Made by a program: the position numbers and the translations under genes. From Enhydrobacter sp. (GTDB lineage Bacteria > Pseudomonadota > Alphaproteobacteria > Reyranellales > Reyranellaceae), in NCBI GenBank assembly GCA_025808875.1, contig CP075528.1, positions 3,594,473 to 3,658,472 of the forward strand: a stretch of 64,000 nucleotides of DNA. The letters run 5' to 3'. Shown here piece by piece: positions 55,292-64,000 of the stretch; the stretch's first letter is position 1, and each line of letters begins with the position of its first letter. The notes beneath the pieces are model-generated. The model saw only the letters and a program-made list of their open reading frames with translations, was not told the origin of the DNA and did no database searches.

Positions 55292-55297
55292 CGCCTC

Positions 55298-55338
55298 CCG
55301 CTGCCTGCGCGGCTGTCGCGACGCCGCCGCGGCAGCGG
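55298..55338 (+). terminator. Hairpin after the E1-like gene (possible terminator)
   Basis: CCGCTGCC (55298-55305) and GGCAGCGG (55331-55338) pair perfectly around a 25-base GC-rich loop, just 6 bases after the stop codon. There is no U-run, as is often seen in high-GC alphaproteobacteria. The remaining gap to 55411 holds nothing else I can name. Confidence 0.4.
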
Positions 55339-55410
55339 CACGGCGGGACCTTCTATTGGCGGCGCGGTCTCGAGCCTTTATAGAGTTGCGGGGAGTCGGG
55401 GCAGAAGGTC

Positions 55411-56964
55411 GTGCACGTCGCCGTACTGATCGGATTGCTCGTCGTCGGGTTTGTCGCCGCGCGTAGTGCCGATCTGTTGCACCGCATCCGGAGCCCGGAC
55501 ATGGTTGCCGTGGCGTTCGCCGAGGGTGGCGATGACGGCTACTACGTGTTCACCGTCGCTCGCAACATCGCCTCCGGGCACGGCGCCACCATCGACCAGG
55601 TGAACTGGACGACCGGCTTCCAGCCGCTGTGGACCTTCCTGTGCAGTCTGGCCTGGCTCGTCACGGATGACAGAGGCGCCTTGGCGGTCATCTATGCGGT
55701 GAGTCTCGTGCTCTGGTTTGCCGGGGCCTTTTTTCTGGTGAGGCTCGTCCGCGAGGCCACCGGGAGTCGCCCGGCGCCGGCTGCCACGGCCGTCATGGTC
55801 GCTCTCTTCCTGTGCGAAACGCAGCTCGGCCAGAACTACATCAACGGGCTCGAGACCGGCCTGTACCTGACGCTATGTCTCGTGCTGCTACTCGCCTTCC
55901 AGCGACATCTCGATCGCCCTCCGCCCGCCGCGAGCTGGAAAGCGGCGATCTGGCTTGGCGCGCTGTGCGGCACAGTGATGCTCGCACGAAACGATGCCGT
56001 CTTCATATGTGCCGCGCTGATCGGCGTGACCCTGCTGGCCGGCGACTGGAAAAGGGCCGCGCGGGAAGCACTTGTGATCGTTGCCGTGGCCTCCCTCATG
56101 GTGGCGCCGTGGCTGGCCTATTGCTACTGGCTGTCCGGCGAACTGATGCCGCAAAGCGCAATCGCCACATCGATCGCGCTTCGCGAGGTGCGCCCCGACC
56201 TGGAGACGGTGCTGCGCACGCTCGTCATGAGCGTCTTGCCGATGCAGGTCGTGAAGGCCAGGACAATCGTCGCAGAACATTGGCTCGTCCTCGGATGGCT
56301 TGTGCCGGCCTGCGTGGGCGTCCTGATTGCCGTTCGCCGCGCATGGATGCCGACGACGCGTCGCGGGTTTCGCCTTGTCCTGATCGGCTTTGCTGCGGGC
56401 ACCGCGTTGCTCGTCGCCTACTACGTGATCTTCAGCCGCGCCGGCTACTTCTTCGAGCGCTATTTCACGCCGGTCAAACTGATGGTCGCCATCCTGCTGT
56501 CGCTGGCCGTCGCCCGCGCCTTCGAGGGACGGAAGGCGGTCGCGGCCGGACAAGCCGCCGCGACCGTCCTTGCCGTGATGGCCATCGCCTCGAATCTCTA
56601 CTGGATATGGCGCGACTATCATTTGCCCTTCCGGGGATACATGGGAGAGCAGGCGCACGCGATCGTCCGCTCGCCCTACTCCAGGGAGGGTCTCCGCCTC
56701 GGCATCGCCGAATCGGGCCGGATCGGGTTCCTCTACCCCGACCGGGTCGTCAATCTCGACGGCAAGATGCGGCTCGACGTCCTGCAGGCGCTGCGCAATC
56801 GCAAGATCGGTGAGTTCATCCAATCGAACGCCTTCGACTATCTGCTGCTGCACCCGCTCGACATCGAGTTCTTCGACGAGCTTTCGCCGGACTGGCGACG
56901 AAACTACTCGGCGGTGGGAAAGCTCGACACTTTCGATGTGTTCGCACGAACATCTGTGCGTTGA
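55411..56964 (+). CDS. GT-C type glycosyltransferase-like membrane protein
   Basis: 517 residues with about ten membrane helices. The first periplasmic loop has EGGDDGYYVFTVARNIASGH, the DD motif and 'N-x-A-x-G-H-G' region characteristic of GT-C transferases that use polyprenyl-linked sugars, and TTGFQPLWTFL. A large C-terminal soluble part follows (LGIAESGRIGFLYPDRVVNL, DYLLLHPLD). It would add a sugar to an envelope component. The start is a GTG at 55411. Single gene without a cell-envelope cluster. Confidence 0.75.
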   Translation: MHVAVLIGLLVVGFVAARSADLLHRIRSPDMVAVAFAEGGDDGYYVFTVARNIASGHGATIDQVNWTTGFQPLWTFLCSLAWLVTDDRGALAVIYAVSLVLWFAGAFFLVRLVREATGSRPAPAATAVMVALFLCETQLGQNYINGLETGLYLTLCLVLLLAFQRHLDRPPPAASWKAAIWLGALCGTVMLARNDAVFICAALIGVTLLAGDWKRAAREALVIVAVASLMVAPWLAYCYWLSGELMPQSAIATSIALREVRPDLETVLRTLVMSVLPMQVVKARTIVAEHWLVLGWLVPACVGVLIAVRRAWMPTTRRGFRLVLIGFAAGTALLVAYYVIFSRAGYFFERYFTPVKLMVAILLSLAVARAFEGRKAVAAGQAAATVLAVMAIASNLYWIWRDYHLPFRGYMGEQAHAIVRSPYSREGLRLGIAESGRIGFLYPDRVVNLDGKMRLDVLQALRNRKIGEFIQSNAFDYLLLHPLDIEFFDELSPDWRRNYSAVGKLDTFDVFARTSVR

Positions 56965-57091
56965 GCGGTCCGCAAGCCGGCCCGACTATCCTTTCTTTTC
57001 GGTGACTTGGCGGTTCGCTCGGCCGAGATATCGGCGACGCATCGCCGCCCCTGTGGATGAGTGGACACCGAGGACTGCAGGGGACTGTGCG

Positions 57092-57158
57092 GATTCGTGG
57101 ACGAATCGCCTCGGATGCCGATGCCATCGGCATCGGAGCGGTCCTCGCCGGTGAGGAC
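57092..57158. promoter_or_regulatory. Three consecutive perfect inverted repeats between convergent genes
   Basis: GATTCG-TGGA-CGAATC (57092-57107); GATGCCGATG and CATCGGCATC around one base (57114-57134); GTCCTC-GCCGGT-GAGGAC (57141-57158). They fill half of the 213 bp gap between the glycosyltransferase and phosphoesterase genes, a sensible place for a bidirectional terminator. The first half of the gap (56965-57091) has no ORF or signal I can support. Confidence 0.55.
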
Positions 57159-57177
57159 TCGGCGGGGACGCCGAAGT

Positions 57178-58569
57178 CTAGCGGCAACGCGGTCCGGGTG
57201 GGGCCTCCCGCGCGACATCGCAGGCGAATTGCCGTTCGCCGTCGGGATCGTGGATCGTGAGCGAAGCGTCGGGCCCGGGTACGAGCACGCCGAAGCCGAA
57301 TTTCGCCCAGACCTGGGCGCGCAGGGTGGTGCGCCCTCGCGCGACCGGTCGCCAGACTCCGTCGCGGTCCGCCTCGAGGCGGTGATCGTCGAAGGCGACG
57401 ACCGCCGCGCCGGGAGGCTGAAGATGGAGTGGGAAGGAGTCGAGTGCGGTGCCGGAATTGCCGACGGTGAGTTGAGTCACGACGCGATCGCCGCCCAGCG
57501 TCGCGGGCACGACGTCAACGCTCTGGAAGGCATGGATATGGCCGGCGAGCACCACCGTGCGCCACCCGCTCGCTCTGATACGGTCGGCGATGGTGCGCAG
57601 GCCGCCGCTGTCGGCGACGGCCTCGCCCGAACAGCGCCGCGCACAGACCGAATAGGCGGGGTCGTGGGTCACGACGAGTACGGCGGAGGCCGGCGGTCCC
57701 AGCAGCGATCCCGCGTCGCGCGCGATGTCGTCGGCGAGCGCCCGCCAGGCGCCATGGACGGCGCTGCGCACCGCCGGGAAGGCATTGTCGGCGTTCGACG
57801 AATCGACATTGACCAAGGTGAGGCCCGTCAAGCGCACGATGGCGCGACGATGCACGACCTCGCACGCGACGGGACCGTCGCCGAAATAGTAGGTCCAGCC
57901 GAAGCCGCCGCGCTCGCAATCCTCGTGGTTGCCGCGCACAAACACCCAGGGCGCCTTCGGCAGGAGATTGCGTGCCGGAGCGAAGAACTCGGCACGCCAA
58001 GTCTCTCCACGGTCGCCGTAGAGGCCGGGCGCGCACTCCTTCGAATCACCGAGACACGGCGCCTCGCGATAGTAGTAGTCCCCGACATGGACGATGAGGC
58101 CGGGATCGCGCGCCGACGCGGCATCGGCGATGCGGGCAAACGGCCATTCGCGCGGATCGGTGCAGGCCTGCTGCTTGTAGTATGTGACGCGGCAGCCGGT
58201 ATCTCCCAGCACCGCAATGCGCGCCGGGTCCCGCGAAATCGACTGATCGAGCAGCACGTGCCCGCCTGAGGCGATGCGAAGGCGCATCGTCGCACCGAGC
58301 GGTCGCCGCTCCTCGCACATGCGCCCGAAAATCGCCGCCCTGGGATCGGCGCGCTCGCGCATCGGCGCAGTGATGCCGTCGACGGTGATCGTGGGACAAC
58401 TTCCGTCAGGCCCGATCAGCACCCGTGCGATCAGTTCCGGGTCGTCGCCATGTCCGAACTGCGTCCAGGCGACCGGCGGAGGGTCGTCGCCCGCCGGCGA
58501 CGGTGCGGTGCAGCCGCCAAACGTCAACAGCACGGCCGACAGCACGGCCCAGGCGATCCTGCTCCCCAT
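57178..58569 (-). CDS. Metallophosphoesterase lipoprotein
   Basis: 463 residues. The signal peptide ends in the lipobox TFGGC (Cys20). Calcineurin-type metal motifs follow: LGDTGCR, VHVGDYYYRE, VRGNHEDCERGG, VVTHDPAYS and AGHIHAFQS. It resembles purple acid phosphatase-like periplasmic phosphoesterases; substrate unknown. It diverges from mtnA across a 53 bp gap. Confidence 0.85.
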   Translation of the reverse strand: MGSRIAWAVLSAVLLTFGGCTAPSPAGDDPPPVAWTQFGHGDDPELIARVLIGPDGSCPTITVDGITAPMRERADPRAAIFGRMCEERRPLGATMRLRIASGGHVLLDQSISRDPARIAVLGDTGCRVTYYKQQACTDPREWPFARIADAASARDPGLIVHVGDYYYREAPCLGDSKECAPGLYGDRGETWRAEFFAPARNLLPKAPWVFVRGNHEDCERGGFGWTYYFGDGPVACEVVHRRAIVRLTGLTLVNVDSSNADNAFPAVRSAVHGAWRALADDIARDAGSLLGPPASAVLVVTHDPAYSVCARRCSGEAVADSGGLRTIADRIRASGWRTVVLAGHIHAFQSVDVVPATLGGDRVVTQLTVGNSGTALDSFPLHLQPPGAAVVAFDDHRLEADRDGVWRPVARGRTTLRAQVWAKFGFGVLVPGPDASLTIHDPDGERQFACDVAREAPPGPRCR

Positions 58570-58622
58570 GCCGCGATCCTAGTGCGCTTGACCTGCGCCG
58601 GGCGAGCGCGGAATAACGAGGC

Positions 58623-59717
58623 GTGAAAGTCGACGGGAAATCCTATCGCACGATTTGGCTCGGTGCCGACGGCCGCACCGTCCAGGTCATCGACCAGACC
58701 CTGCTGCCGCACCGTTTCGTCGTCCGCGACCTCGCGACCATGGAGGATTCGGAGCGGGCGATCCGCACCATGATCGTCCGGGGCGCGCCGCTGATCGGCG
58801 CGGCCGCGGCCTACGGCGTGGCGCTCGCCATGTCGGCCGACCCGTCCGACGGGATGCTCGCCCATGCCCACGACGTGTTGCTTGGCTCGCGGCCCACTGC
58901 CGTGAATCTGCGCTGGGCGCTCGACGATTTGCGCGCCCTTCTGGACCCTCTGCCACTGGCGAAGCGACGCGAGGCCGCCTACCGGCGCGCGGCCGAAATT
59001 TGCGACGAGGATGCCGAGATCTGCCGGCGCATCGGCAAGAACGGCCTCGACATCATCCGCGGGCTGAAGCCTCGCGGCGAGCGGATCAATGCATTGACCC
59101 ACTGCAACGCCGGCTGGCTCGCCACCGTCGACTGGGGCACGGCGCTGGCGCCGATCTACCAGGCGCACGACGCGGGCATCCCTATCCATGTCTGGGTCGA
59201 CGAGACGCGGCCGCGCAACCAGGGCGCCAGCCTGACGGCCTGGGAGCTCGGCAAGCACGGCGTGCCGCACACCGTGATCGCCGACAACGCCGGCGGCCAT
59301 CTGATGCAGCATGGCAAGGTCGACTTCGTGATCACCGGAACCGACCGCACAACCCGCCGCGGCGACGTCTGCAACAAGATCGGCACCTACCTGAAGGCGC
59401 TCGCTGCGCACGACAACGGCGTGCCGTTCTACGTCGGCCTACCCTACCCCACCATCGACTGGACGATCGAGGACGGACATCGCGACATCCCGATAGAGGA
59501 GCGCAGTGCCGCCGAGGTGTCGCGCATCGCCGGACGTACGCCGTCCGGCGAGGTCGTGACGGTCGACGTGCTGCCCGAGGGCAGCGCCGCCGCCAACCCC
59601 GCCTTCGACGTCACGCCGGCACGCCTCGTGACGGCCCTGATCACCGAGCGCGGCGTCTGCGCCGCCAGCGAGGCCGGCCTGCTGACGCTCTATCCGGAGC
59701 AGGCGAGCGCAGCGTGA
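58623..59717 (+). CDS. mtnA: S-methyl-5-thioribose-1-phosphate isomerase
   Basis: 364 residues, the methionine salvage isomerase that turns methylthioribose-1-phosphate into the ribulose form. Family marks: [15 protein letters not shown], the catalytic Cys in [25 protein letters not shown], and the Asp in [24 protein letters not shown] at 58623 preceded by GAGG starts it. Other mtn genes are not in the window. The MFS gene follows 10 bp later. Confidence 0.95.
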   Translation: MKVDGKSYRTIWLGADGRTVQVIDQTLLPHRFVVRDLATMEDSERAIRTMIVRGAPLIGAAAAYGVALAMSADPSDGMLAHAHDVLLGSRPTAVNLRWALDDLRALLDPLPLAKRREAAYRRAAEICDEDAEICRRIGKNGLDIIRGLKPRGERINALTHCNAGWLATVDWGTALAPIYQAHDAGIPIHVWVDETRPRNQGASLTAWELGKHGVPHTVIADNAGGHLMQHGKVDFVITGTDRTTRRGDVCNKIGTYLKALAAHDNGVPFYVGLPYPTIDWTIEDGHRDIPIEERSAAEVSRIAGRTPSGEVVTVDVLPEGSAAANPAFDVTPARLVTALITERGVCAASEAGLLTLYPEQASAA

Positions 59718-59727
59718 CCGAGGCGGC

Positions 59728-60912
59728 GTGATCACGATCCCCGCGGCTCGCGTCACTCTCGGCCTCGGCTTCACCCAGATCGTCGGCTGGGGCACCACCT
59801 TCCTGATGCCATCTGTGCTCGGCCGCCGCATCGAGCAGGATCTCGCGATCCCGAGCGAGGTCGTCTATGGCGGCATTACGGTGATGTTCAGCGTCGGTGC
59901 GCTGTTCGCGCCGCGCGTCGGCCGCTTGATCGACCGCAACGGAGCGCGCGGCCTCATGACGGTGGGCTCGGTGCTCTACGCCCTGGCGCTCGCGGCGCTG
60001 GCCTTTTCTCAGGGCATCGTGAGCTACCTCGCCTGCTGGGCGGCGATGGGCGTGGCTTCGACCCTGGCGCTCAACACGCCGGCCAGCATCGCCCTTGCCC
60101 AGGCGGCGGGAGCGCGGGCGCGCCAAGCGATCGCGTTGCTCGCCATCATCGGCGGCTTTGCCTCGACGGTGTTCTGGCCGATCTCCGAGGCGCTGGCCGC
60201 GCTCGCCGGTTGGCGCGGCGTGTTGCTGGCCTATGCCGGCATACACCTCCTGGCCTGTGCGCCGATCCATCTGCTGACCTTGCCGCGCCGCCCGCCGCCC
60301 GTGACGGCCGCCGAGTCGGCGACGATCGGCACCGACCCCACCCCGGCGCGCCACGCCCGGCTGTTTCTGCTGCTCTCCCTGGCCTTCTCGTGCGGTGCCT
60401 TCATCTTCACCGGCTTCATCGTGCATGCCATCGGCATGCTGGGCGGGCTCGGCCACGATGCGGCTTCGGCGCTGCTGCTCGCTTCGCTGATCGGCCCCGC
60501 CCAGGTGGGCGTGCGTCTGATCGAGCTCGGCTTCGGTCATCGCTACTCGATCATGAATTCGGCGCTGTTCGCCGCCGCGGCCTTGCCGCTGGGGCTGGGC
60601 CTCGCCTGGCTGGCCGGCGGCAGCTTCGTGGTCGCGCTGATCTGCATCGTGGCCTACGGCATCGCCAACGGCCTGAAGGCCGTGCTGCGTGCCACGCTGC
60701 CGCTCGCCCTGTTCGGCCGCGCGCAATTCGGCAGCTACATGGGGCGGCTCGCCCTGCCGCAGGGTATCGTCTCGGCGGCCGCGCCTCCGGTGCTCGCCTT
60801 CGTCATGGCCGAAGCGGGAGCGGAAGGCGTGCTGGGCCTCTGCTTCCTGATCGCCGCGGTCGCGCTCGCCGCGACGGTGGCGCTGGCGCGGCTGGCACGC
60901 TCCGTCCGCTGA
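59728..60912 (+). CDS. MFS transporter
   Basis: 394 residues with twelve hydrophobic helices in two halves. Loop 2-3 has FAPRVGRLIDRNGARGLMTV, a good match to the MFS G-x3-D-R-x-G-R motif. Substrate unknown; its neighbour mtnA suggests a possible link to thio-sugar or methionine salvage compounds. The start is a GTG at 59728. Its stop abuts the fumC stop with no gap. Confidence 0.85.
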   Translation: MITIPAARVTLGLGFTQIVGWGTTFLMPSVLGRRIEQDLAIPSEVVYGGITVMFSVGALFAPRVGRLIDRNGARGLMTVGSVLYALALAALAFSQGIVSYLACWAAMGVASTLALNTPASIALAQAAGARARQAIALLAIIGGFASTVFWPISEALAALAGWRGVLLAYAGIHLLACAPIHLLTLPRRPPPVTAAESATIGTDPTPARHARLFLLLSLAFSCGAFIFTGFIVHAIGMLGGLGHDAASALLLASLIGPAQVGVRLIELGFGHRYSIMNSALFAAAALPLGLGLAWLAGGSFVVALICIVAYGIANGLKAVLRATLPLALFGRAQFGSYMGRLALPQGIVSAAAPPVLAFVMAEAGAEGVLGLCFLIAAVALAATVALARLARSVR

Positions 60913-62319
60913 TCACTTCTCTGTTGCGACGTAGGGTCGGACCATCTTCTTCGGGTCGACGACGCGGTCGAACTCGGCTTCGTTGACGAAGCCGAGCTTC
61001 AATGCCGCCGCCTTGAGTGTGAGGTCGTGATCCATCGCGTAATGGGCGATCTGGGATGCCTTGTCGTAGCCGATCACTGGCGCGAGCGCCGTCACGAGCA
61101 TCAACGAACGCTCGACATACTCGGCAATCTTCTTCGTGTTCGGCTGCGTGCCCTCGACGAGGAACTTGCGGAAGTTGGTGCAGCCGTCGGTCATCAGGGT
61201 GATCGAATGGGTGATGTTGTAGATGATCAAAGGCTTGTAGACGTTCATCTCGAGATAGCCGCCGGCGCCGCCGAAACCCACCGCAACGTCGTTGGCCATG
61301 ACCTGAACGGCGACCATGGTCAGCGCCTCGGCCTGCGTGGGATTGACCTTGCCTGGCATGATCGACGATCCGGGTTCGTTCTCCGGGATGTGCAGCTCGG
61401 CGAAGCCGGCGCGCGGGCCGCACGACATCAGGCGGATGTCGTTGGCGATCTTGTAGAGCGAGTTGGCAAGCGTTCGGAACGTGCCGGAAAGCTGCACCAG
61501 CGCATCGTGCGCGCCCTGTACCGTGAACTTGTTGGGCGCCGACACGAACGGCAGGCTGGTGAGCCTGGCAAGCTCGGCGGCCGCGGCCGCGGCAAAGCCC
61601 GGCGCGGCATTGATGCCCGTACCGACCGCGGTGCCGCCCAGCGCCAGGTGGTAGACGCCCTTCAGCGCGTCCTGCAGCCGCTCGAGATTGTCAGCCAGCA
61701 TGCCGGCATAACCCGACCATTCCTGGCCGAGCGTCACCGGCGTGGCATCCTGCATGTGGGTGCGTCCGATCTTGACGATGTCGTCCCATTGCCTCGCCTT
61801 GGCGTCGATGGCGTCATGCAGTGCCTTGACCGCGGGAATGAGCCGCGACGTCGTCTCGACCGCCGCCGCCACATACATCGCCGACGGGAAGCTGTCGTTC
61901 GACGACTGGGACATGTTGACGTGGTCGTTCGGATGCACCGGCTTCTTGCTGCCGAGCGGCGTGCCGCCGAGCTGGCAGCAGCGGTTGGAGATCACCTCGT
62001 TGACATTCATGTTGAATTGCGTGCCCGAGCCGGTCATCCAGACATGCAGCGGAAACATGTCGTGATGCTGTCCCGCCAGGATCTCGTCGCAGGCCTGCAC
62101 GATCAGCTTGTGGACCTTGTCGTCGAGCCGCCCGCCGGCGCGGTTGGCGTTGGCCGCCGCCTTCTTGAGCTGGGCATAGGCGGTGATCATCTCACGCGGG
62201 ATCAGGTCCTTGCCGATGCTGAAATGCTCGAGCGAGCGCTGGGTCTGCGCGCCCCACAGCTTGTCGGCCGGCACGCTGACTTCGCCCAGACTGTCGGTTT
62301 CCTTGCGCATATCGGCCAT
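60913..62319 (-). CDS. fumC: Class II fumarate hydratase
   Basis: 468 residues, interconverts fumarate and malate in the TCA cycle. It carries the fumarase/aspartase signature [30 protein letters not shown], and the catalytic His/Ser region with [19 protein letters not shown]. No iron-sulfur motif, as expected for class II. The ATG at 62319 is the family start; MRKETD at 62310 is an alternative. Its promoter gap is shared with the cupin and mqo genes on the other strand, so malate formation and malate oxidation are encoded side by side. Confidence 0.95.
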   Translation of the reverse strand: MADMRKETDSLGEVSVPADKLWGAQTQRSLEHFSIGKDLIPREMITAYAQLKKAAANANRAGGRLDDKVHKLIVQACDEILAGQHHDMFPLHVWMTGSGTQFNMNVNEVISNRCCQLGGTPLGSKKPVHPNDHVNMSQSSNDSFPSAMYVAAAVETTSRLIPAVKALHDAIDAKARQWDDIVKIGRTHMQDATPVTLGQEWSGYAGMLADNLERLQDALKGVYHLALGGTAVGTGINAAPGFAAAAAAELARLTSLPFVSAPNKFTVQGAHDALVQLSGTFRTLANSLYKIANDIRLMSCGPRAGFAELHIPENEPGSSIMPGKVNPTQAEALTMVAVQVMANDVAVGFGGAGGYLEMNVYKPLIIYNITHSITLMTDGCTNFRKFLVEGTQPNTKKIAEYVERSLMLVTALAPVIGYDKASQIAHYAMDHDLTLKAAALKLGFVNEAEFDRVVDPKKMVRPYVATEK

Positions 62320-62332
62320 GGATATTCCCGCT

Positions 62333-62360
62333 GCTATACTGTCCCCAAACACGCTAACAA
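62333..62360 (-). promoter_or_regulatory. Candidate fumC promoter
   Basis: On the minus strand TTGTTA (62360-62355), 16 bp, TATAGC (62338-62333), followed by the ATG 14 bases on. Reasonable sigma-70-like boxes. No other signal is clear in the 99 bp divergent gap. Confidence 0.35.
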
Positions 62361-62418
62361 AGGCGACGAACGCACGAAAGAGCGCTACGCTGCGATTGGG
62401 GAGTTGAGTGGCAGGGCA

Positions 62419-62814
62419 ATGATACGCTGTATCCGCATATGGACGGGGGACGACCAGCAATCGCATTTCGAGGAGGGCTGGATCACCCTCGGTGGTGGCA
62501 CCCGCGGTGATCTGCTGAGCGGCAAGATCCCGGCGATCTCGGTATCTATGCAGGAAACGGCGTCGGGCGGCACCTTCGACTGGCACACGGCGCCGGTGCG
62601 CCAACTGGTGATCACGCTGAGCGGCACGCTCGATTTCCAGACGCGGGCCGAGCAGCATTTCACCCTCGAGCCCGGTGTCGTCCTGCTGGCCGAGGACACT
62701 TCGGGCGGCGGCCATTCCTGGCGGCTGATCGACGAGGAGCCCTGGCGGCGCATCTACGTGGTGCTGGGGCCGGGCGCCGAGGTCCCCTTCAAGGCGGGAG
62801 AGGTCGATCGATGA
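62419..62814 (+). CDS. Cupin-like small protein
   Basis: 131 residues, all beta. [20 protein letters not shown] is a cupin-type start with a possible metal His, and [19 protein letters not shown] is the second half with His. It may be a small sensor or isomerase-like cupin; function unknown. The ATG at 62419 is weakly supported by GCAGGG. Its stop overlaps the mqo start (ATGA), implying translational coupling. Confidence 0.7.
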   Translation: MIRCIRIWTGDDQQSHFEEGWITLGGGTRGDLLSGKIPAISVSMQETASGGTFDWHTAPVRQLVITLSGTLDFQTRAEQHFTLEPGVVLLAEDTSGGGHSWRLIDEEPWRRIYVVLGPGAEVPFKAGEVDR

Positions 62815-64000
62815 CCAACGACAAAGTCGACGTGGTGTTGGTCGGCGCCGGCATCATGAGCACCACGCTCGGCGTCTTTCTCAAGGAGCTGCAGCCGCAC
62901 CTCAGGCTCGAGATGATCGAGCGCATGCCGGGCGAGGCCCAGGAGAGCTCGGGCGCCTGGAACAACGCCGGCACCGGCCACGCCGCCAACTGCGAGCTGA
63001 ACTACACGCCGATGCGCGCCGACGGCAGCATCGACATCGCCAAGGCGCTCGAGGTCAACGTCGAGTTCGACCTGTCGCGGCAATTCTGGTCGTACCTGAT
63101 CAGGAAAGGCGCCATCGCCTCGCCCGACAGCTTCATCCATCCCGTGCCGCATATGAGCTTCGTGATCGGAGGCGACCGCCAGGCTTTTCTCAAGAAGCGT
63201 CACGCCGCGATGAGCGCCCACCCCTGCTATCACGGTATGGAGTATTCCGAGGACTATTCGAAGATCGCCGAATGGGCGCCGCTGGTCATGCGCGGCCGCG
63301 ACCCTGGCCAGCCGGTGGCCGCCACGCACATCGTCAACGGGGCCGATGTGAACTACGGCGCGCTGACCCGAAACCTGCTGGACTATCTGCGCAAGCAGGA
63401 CCGCTTTTCGGTGCACTTCTCGCAGCACGTCGAACATCTCCATCGCCTGCCTGGCGGCGGCTGGCGCGTCGACGTCAAGAACGAGGCCACCGGCGAGAAG
63501 CGGTCGATCGACACGCACTACGTCTTCCTGGGAGCGGGTGGCGGTGCGCTACCGCTCCTGCAGAAATCCGGCATTCCCGAGTCGCGCGGCTTTGCCGGCT
63601 TCCCGGTGAGCGGGATTTGGCTGCGCTGCGACAAGCCCGAGGTGGTCGATCGCCACGTCGCCAAGGTCTACGGCATGGCGGCGGCGGGATCGCCGCCGAT
63701 GTCGGTACCCCATCTCGACACCCGAATCATCGACGGCAAGCGCTGGCTGCTGTTCGGCCCCTACGCCGGCTTTTCGACCAAGTTCCTCAAGCACGGCTCG
63801 TTCTTCGACCTGCCGATGTCGATACGGCCTGCCAACATCCTGCCCCTGCTGGCTGTCGCGCGAGACAACTTCCCGCTCGAGGAGTACCTGATGGGGCAGG
63901 TCTTTCAGACCTCGAGCCATCGCTACAAGGCCTTGCGCGAGTTCTATCCCGAGATGAGGGAGGCGGATTGGGAGCTCTCCGTTGCCGGCCAGCGTGTCCA
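62811..64000 (+). CDS. mqo: Malate:quinone oxidoreductase, N-terminal part (runs off the window)
   Basis: 396 codons are visible and the frame is still open at 64000. The FAD site [20 protein letters not shown], then [20 protein letters not shown] and [13 protein letters not shown] are diagnostic for Mqo, with [15 protein letters not shown] and [16 protein letters not shown] further on. The enzyme is a peripheral membrane flavoprotein oxidising malate to oxaloacetate with quinone as acceptor. About 100 residues of the usual length remain outside the window. It overlaps the cupin gene by 4 bp. Confidence 0.95.
   Translation, partial: MTNDKVDVVLVGAGIMSTTLGVFLKELQPHLRLEMIERMPGEAQESSGAWNNAGTGHAANCELNYTPMRADGSIDIAKALEVNVEFDLSRQFWSYLIRKGAIASPDSFIHPVPHMSFVIGGDRQAFLKKRHAAMSAHPCYHGMEYSEDYSKIAEWAPLVMRGRDPGQPVAATHIVNGADVNYGALTRNLLDYLRKQDRFSVHFSQHVEHLHRLPGGGWRVDVKNEATGEKRSIDTHYVFLGAGGGALPLLQKSGIPESRGFAGFPVSGIWLRCDKPEVVDRHVAKVYGMAAAGSPPMSVPHLDTRIIDGKRWLLFGPYAGFSTKFLKHGSFFDLPMSIRPANILPLLAVARDNFPLEEYLMGQVFQTSSHRYKALREFYPEMREADWELSVAGQRV

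Overview
The window is 64 kb of GC-rich, gene-dense chromosome, most probably from an alphaproteobacterium. The evidence is a DUF1491 gene, the clustered block argS / SPOR / nagZ / scpAB / tatABC / serS / surE / pcm / nlpD, no rpoS after nlpD, several Bug-type or amidohydrolase catabolic genes, and BigR/SqrR-type sulfide regulation. A Reyranella- or Rhizobiales-like genome would fit, but that is inference. I saw no rRNA, tRNA, CRISPR array, transposase, prophage or replication origin, and no gene-free stretch longer than about 215 bp.

Region 1 (1-7.5 kb): the 3' end of an amidohydrolase gene, prfC, then a small patch of debris at 1.9-2.7 kb. The patch holds an orphan Imm27-like immunity ORF between two inverted copies of a palindromic repeat, and wrecked Phd-type antitoxin and PemK-type toxin genes. 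An acyl-CoA synthetase, the ABC-F ATPase Uup, an unknown protein and a DUF1491 protein follow.

Region 2 (7.5-20.5 kb, minus strand): a long housekeeping cluster read terC, usp, dgt, argS, SPOR protein, nagZ, scpA, scpB, tatA, tatB, tatC, serS, surE, pcm, nlpD. It combines translation, nucleotide pool control, chromosome condensation, cell-wall recycling and division, Tat export and damage repair.

Region 3 (20.6-32.2 kb): a plus-strand run of gpt, an MDR reductase, a Bug solute-binding protein, a class II aldolase/SDR fusion, a TauD-type dioxygenase, an aldo/keto reductase and an amidohydrolase, probably a carbohydrate or sugar-acid catabolic operon. A strong hairpin buries the ribosome binding site of the dioxygenase gene. 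A CHRD lipoprotein, an NTF2/FMO fusion, an EamA transporter and another amidohydrolase follow.

Region 4 (32.2-38.4 kb): a sulfide-response locus. Sulfide:quinone oxidoreductase, a DUF2892 membrane protein and an ArsR repressor with the two-cysteine spacing of SqrR/BigR lie on the minus strand. A two-gene RND efflux operon diverges from the same 70 bp control region. A perfect 8 bp inverted repeat with an FNR/FixK-like core lies upstream of sqr.

Region 5 (38.5-52.8 kb): accessory metabolism. It includes an epimerase, two more acyl-CoA synthetases, a PuuE-type allantoinase divergent from an allantoate amidohydrolase/carbamoylase-type hydrolase and an M20 peptidase, a D-cysteine desulfhydrase-like enzyme, a Cys-nucleophile alpha/beta hydrolase and a PhzF protein.

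Region 6 (52.4-64 kb): an Lrp regulator divergent from an orphan homodimeric 2-oxoacid dehydrogenase E1 (an MdeR/MdeB-like arrangement) with a perfect 7-5-7 palindrome between them, a GT-C glycosyltransferase, a metallophosphoesterase lipoprotein, mtnA, an MFS transporter, fumC, a cupin-like protein and the first part of mqo.
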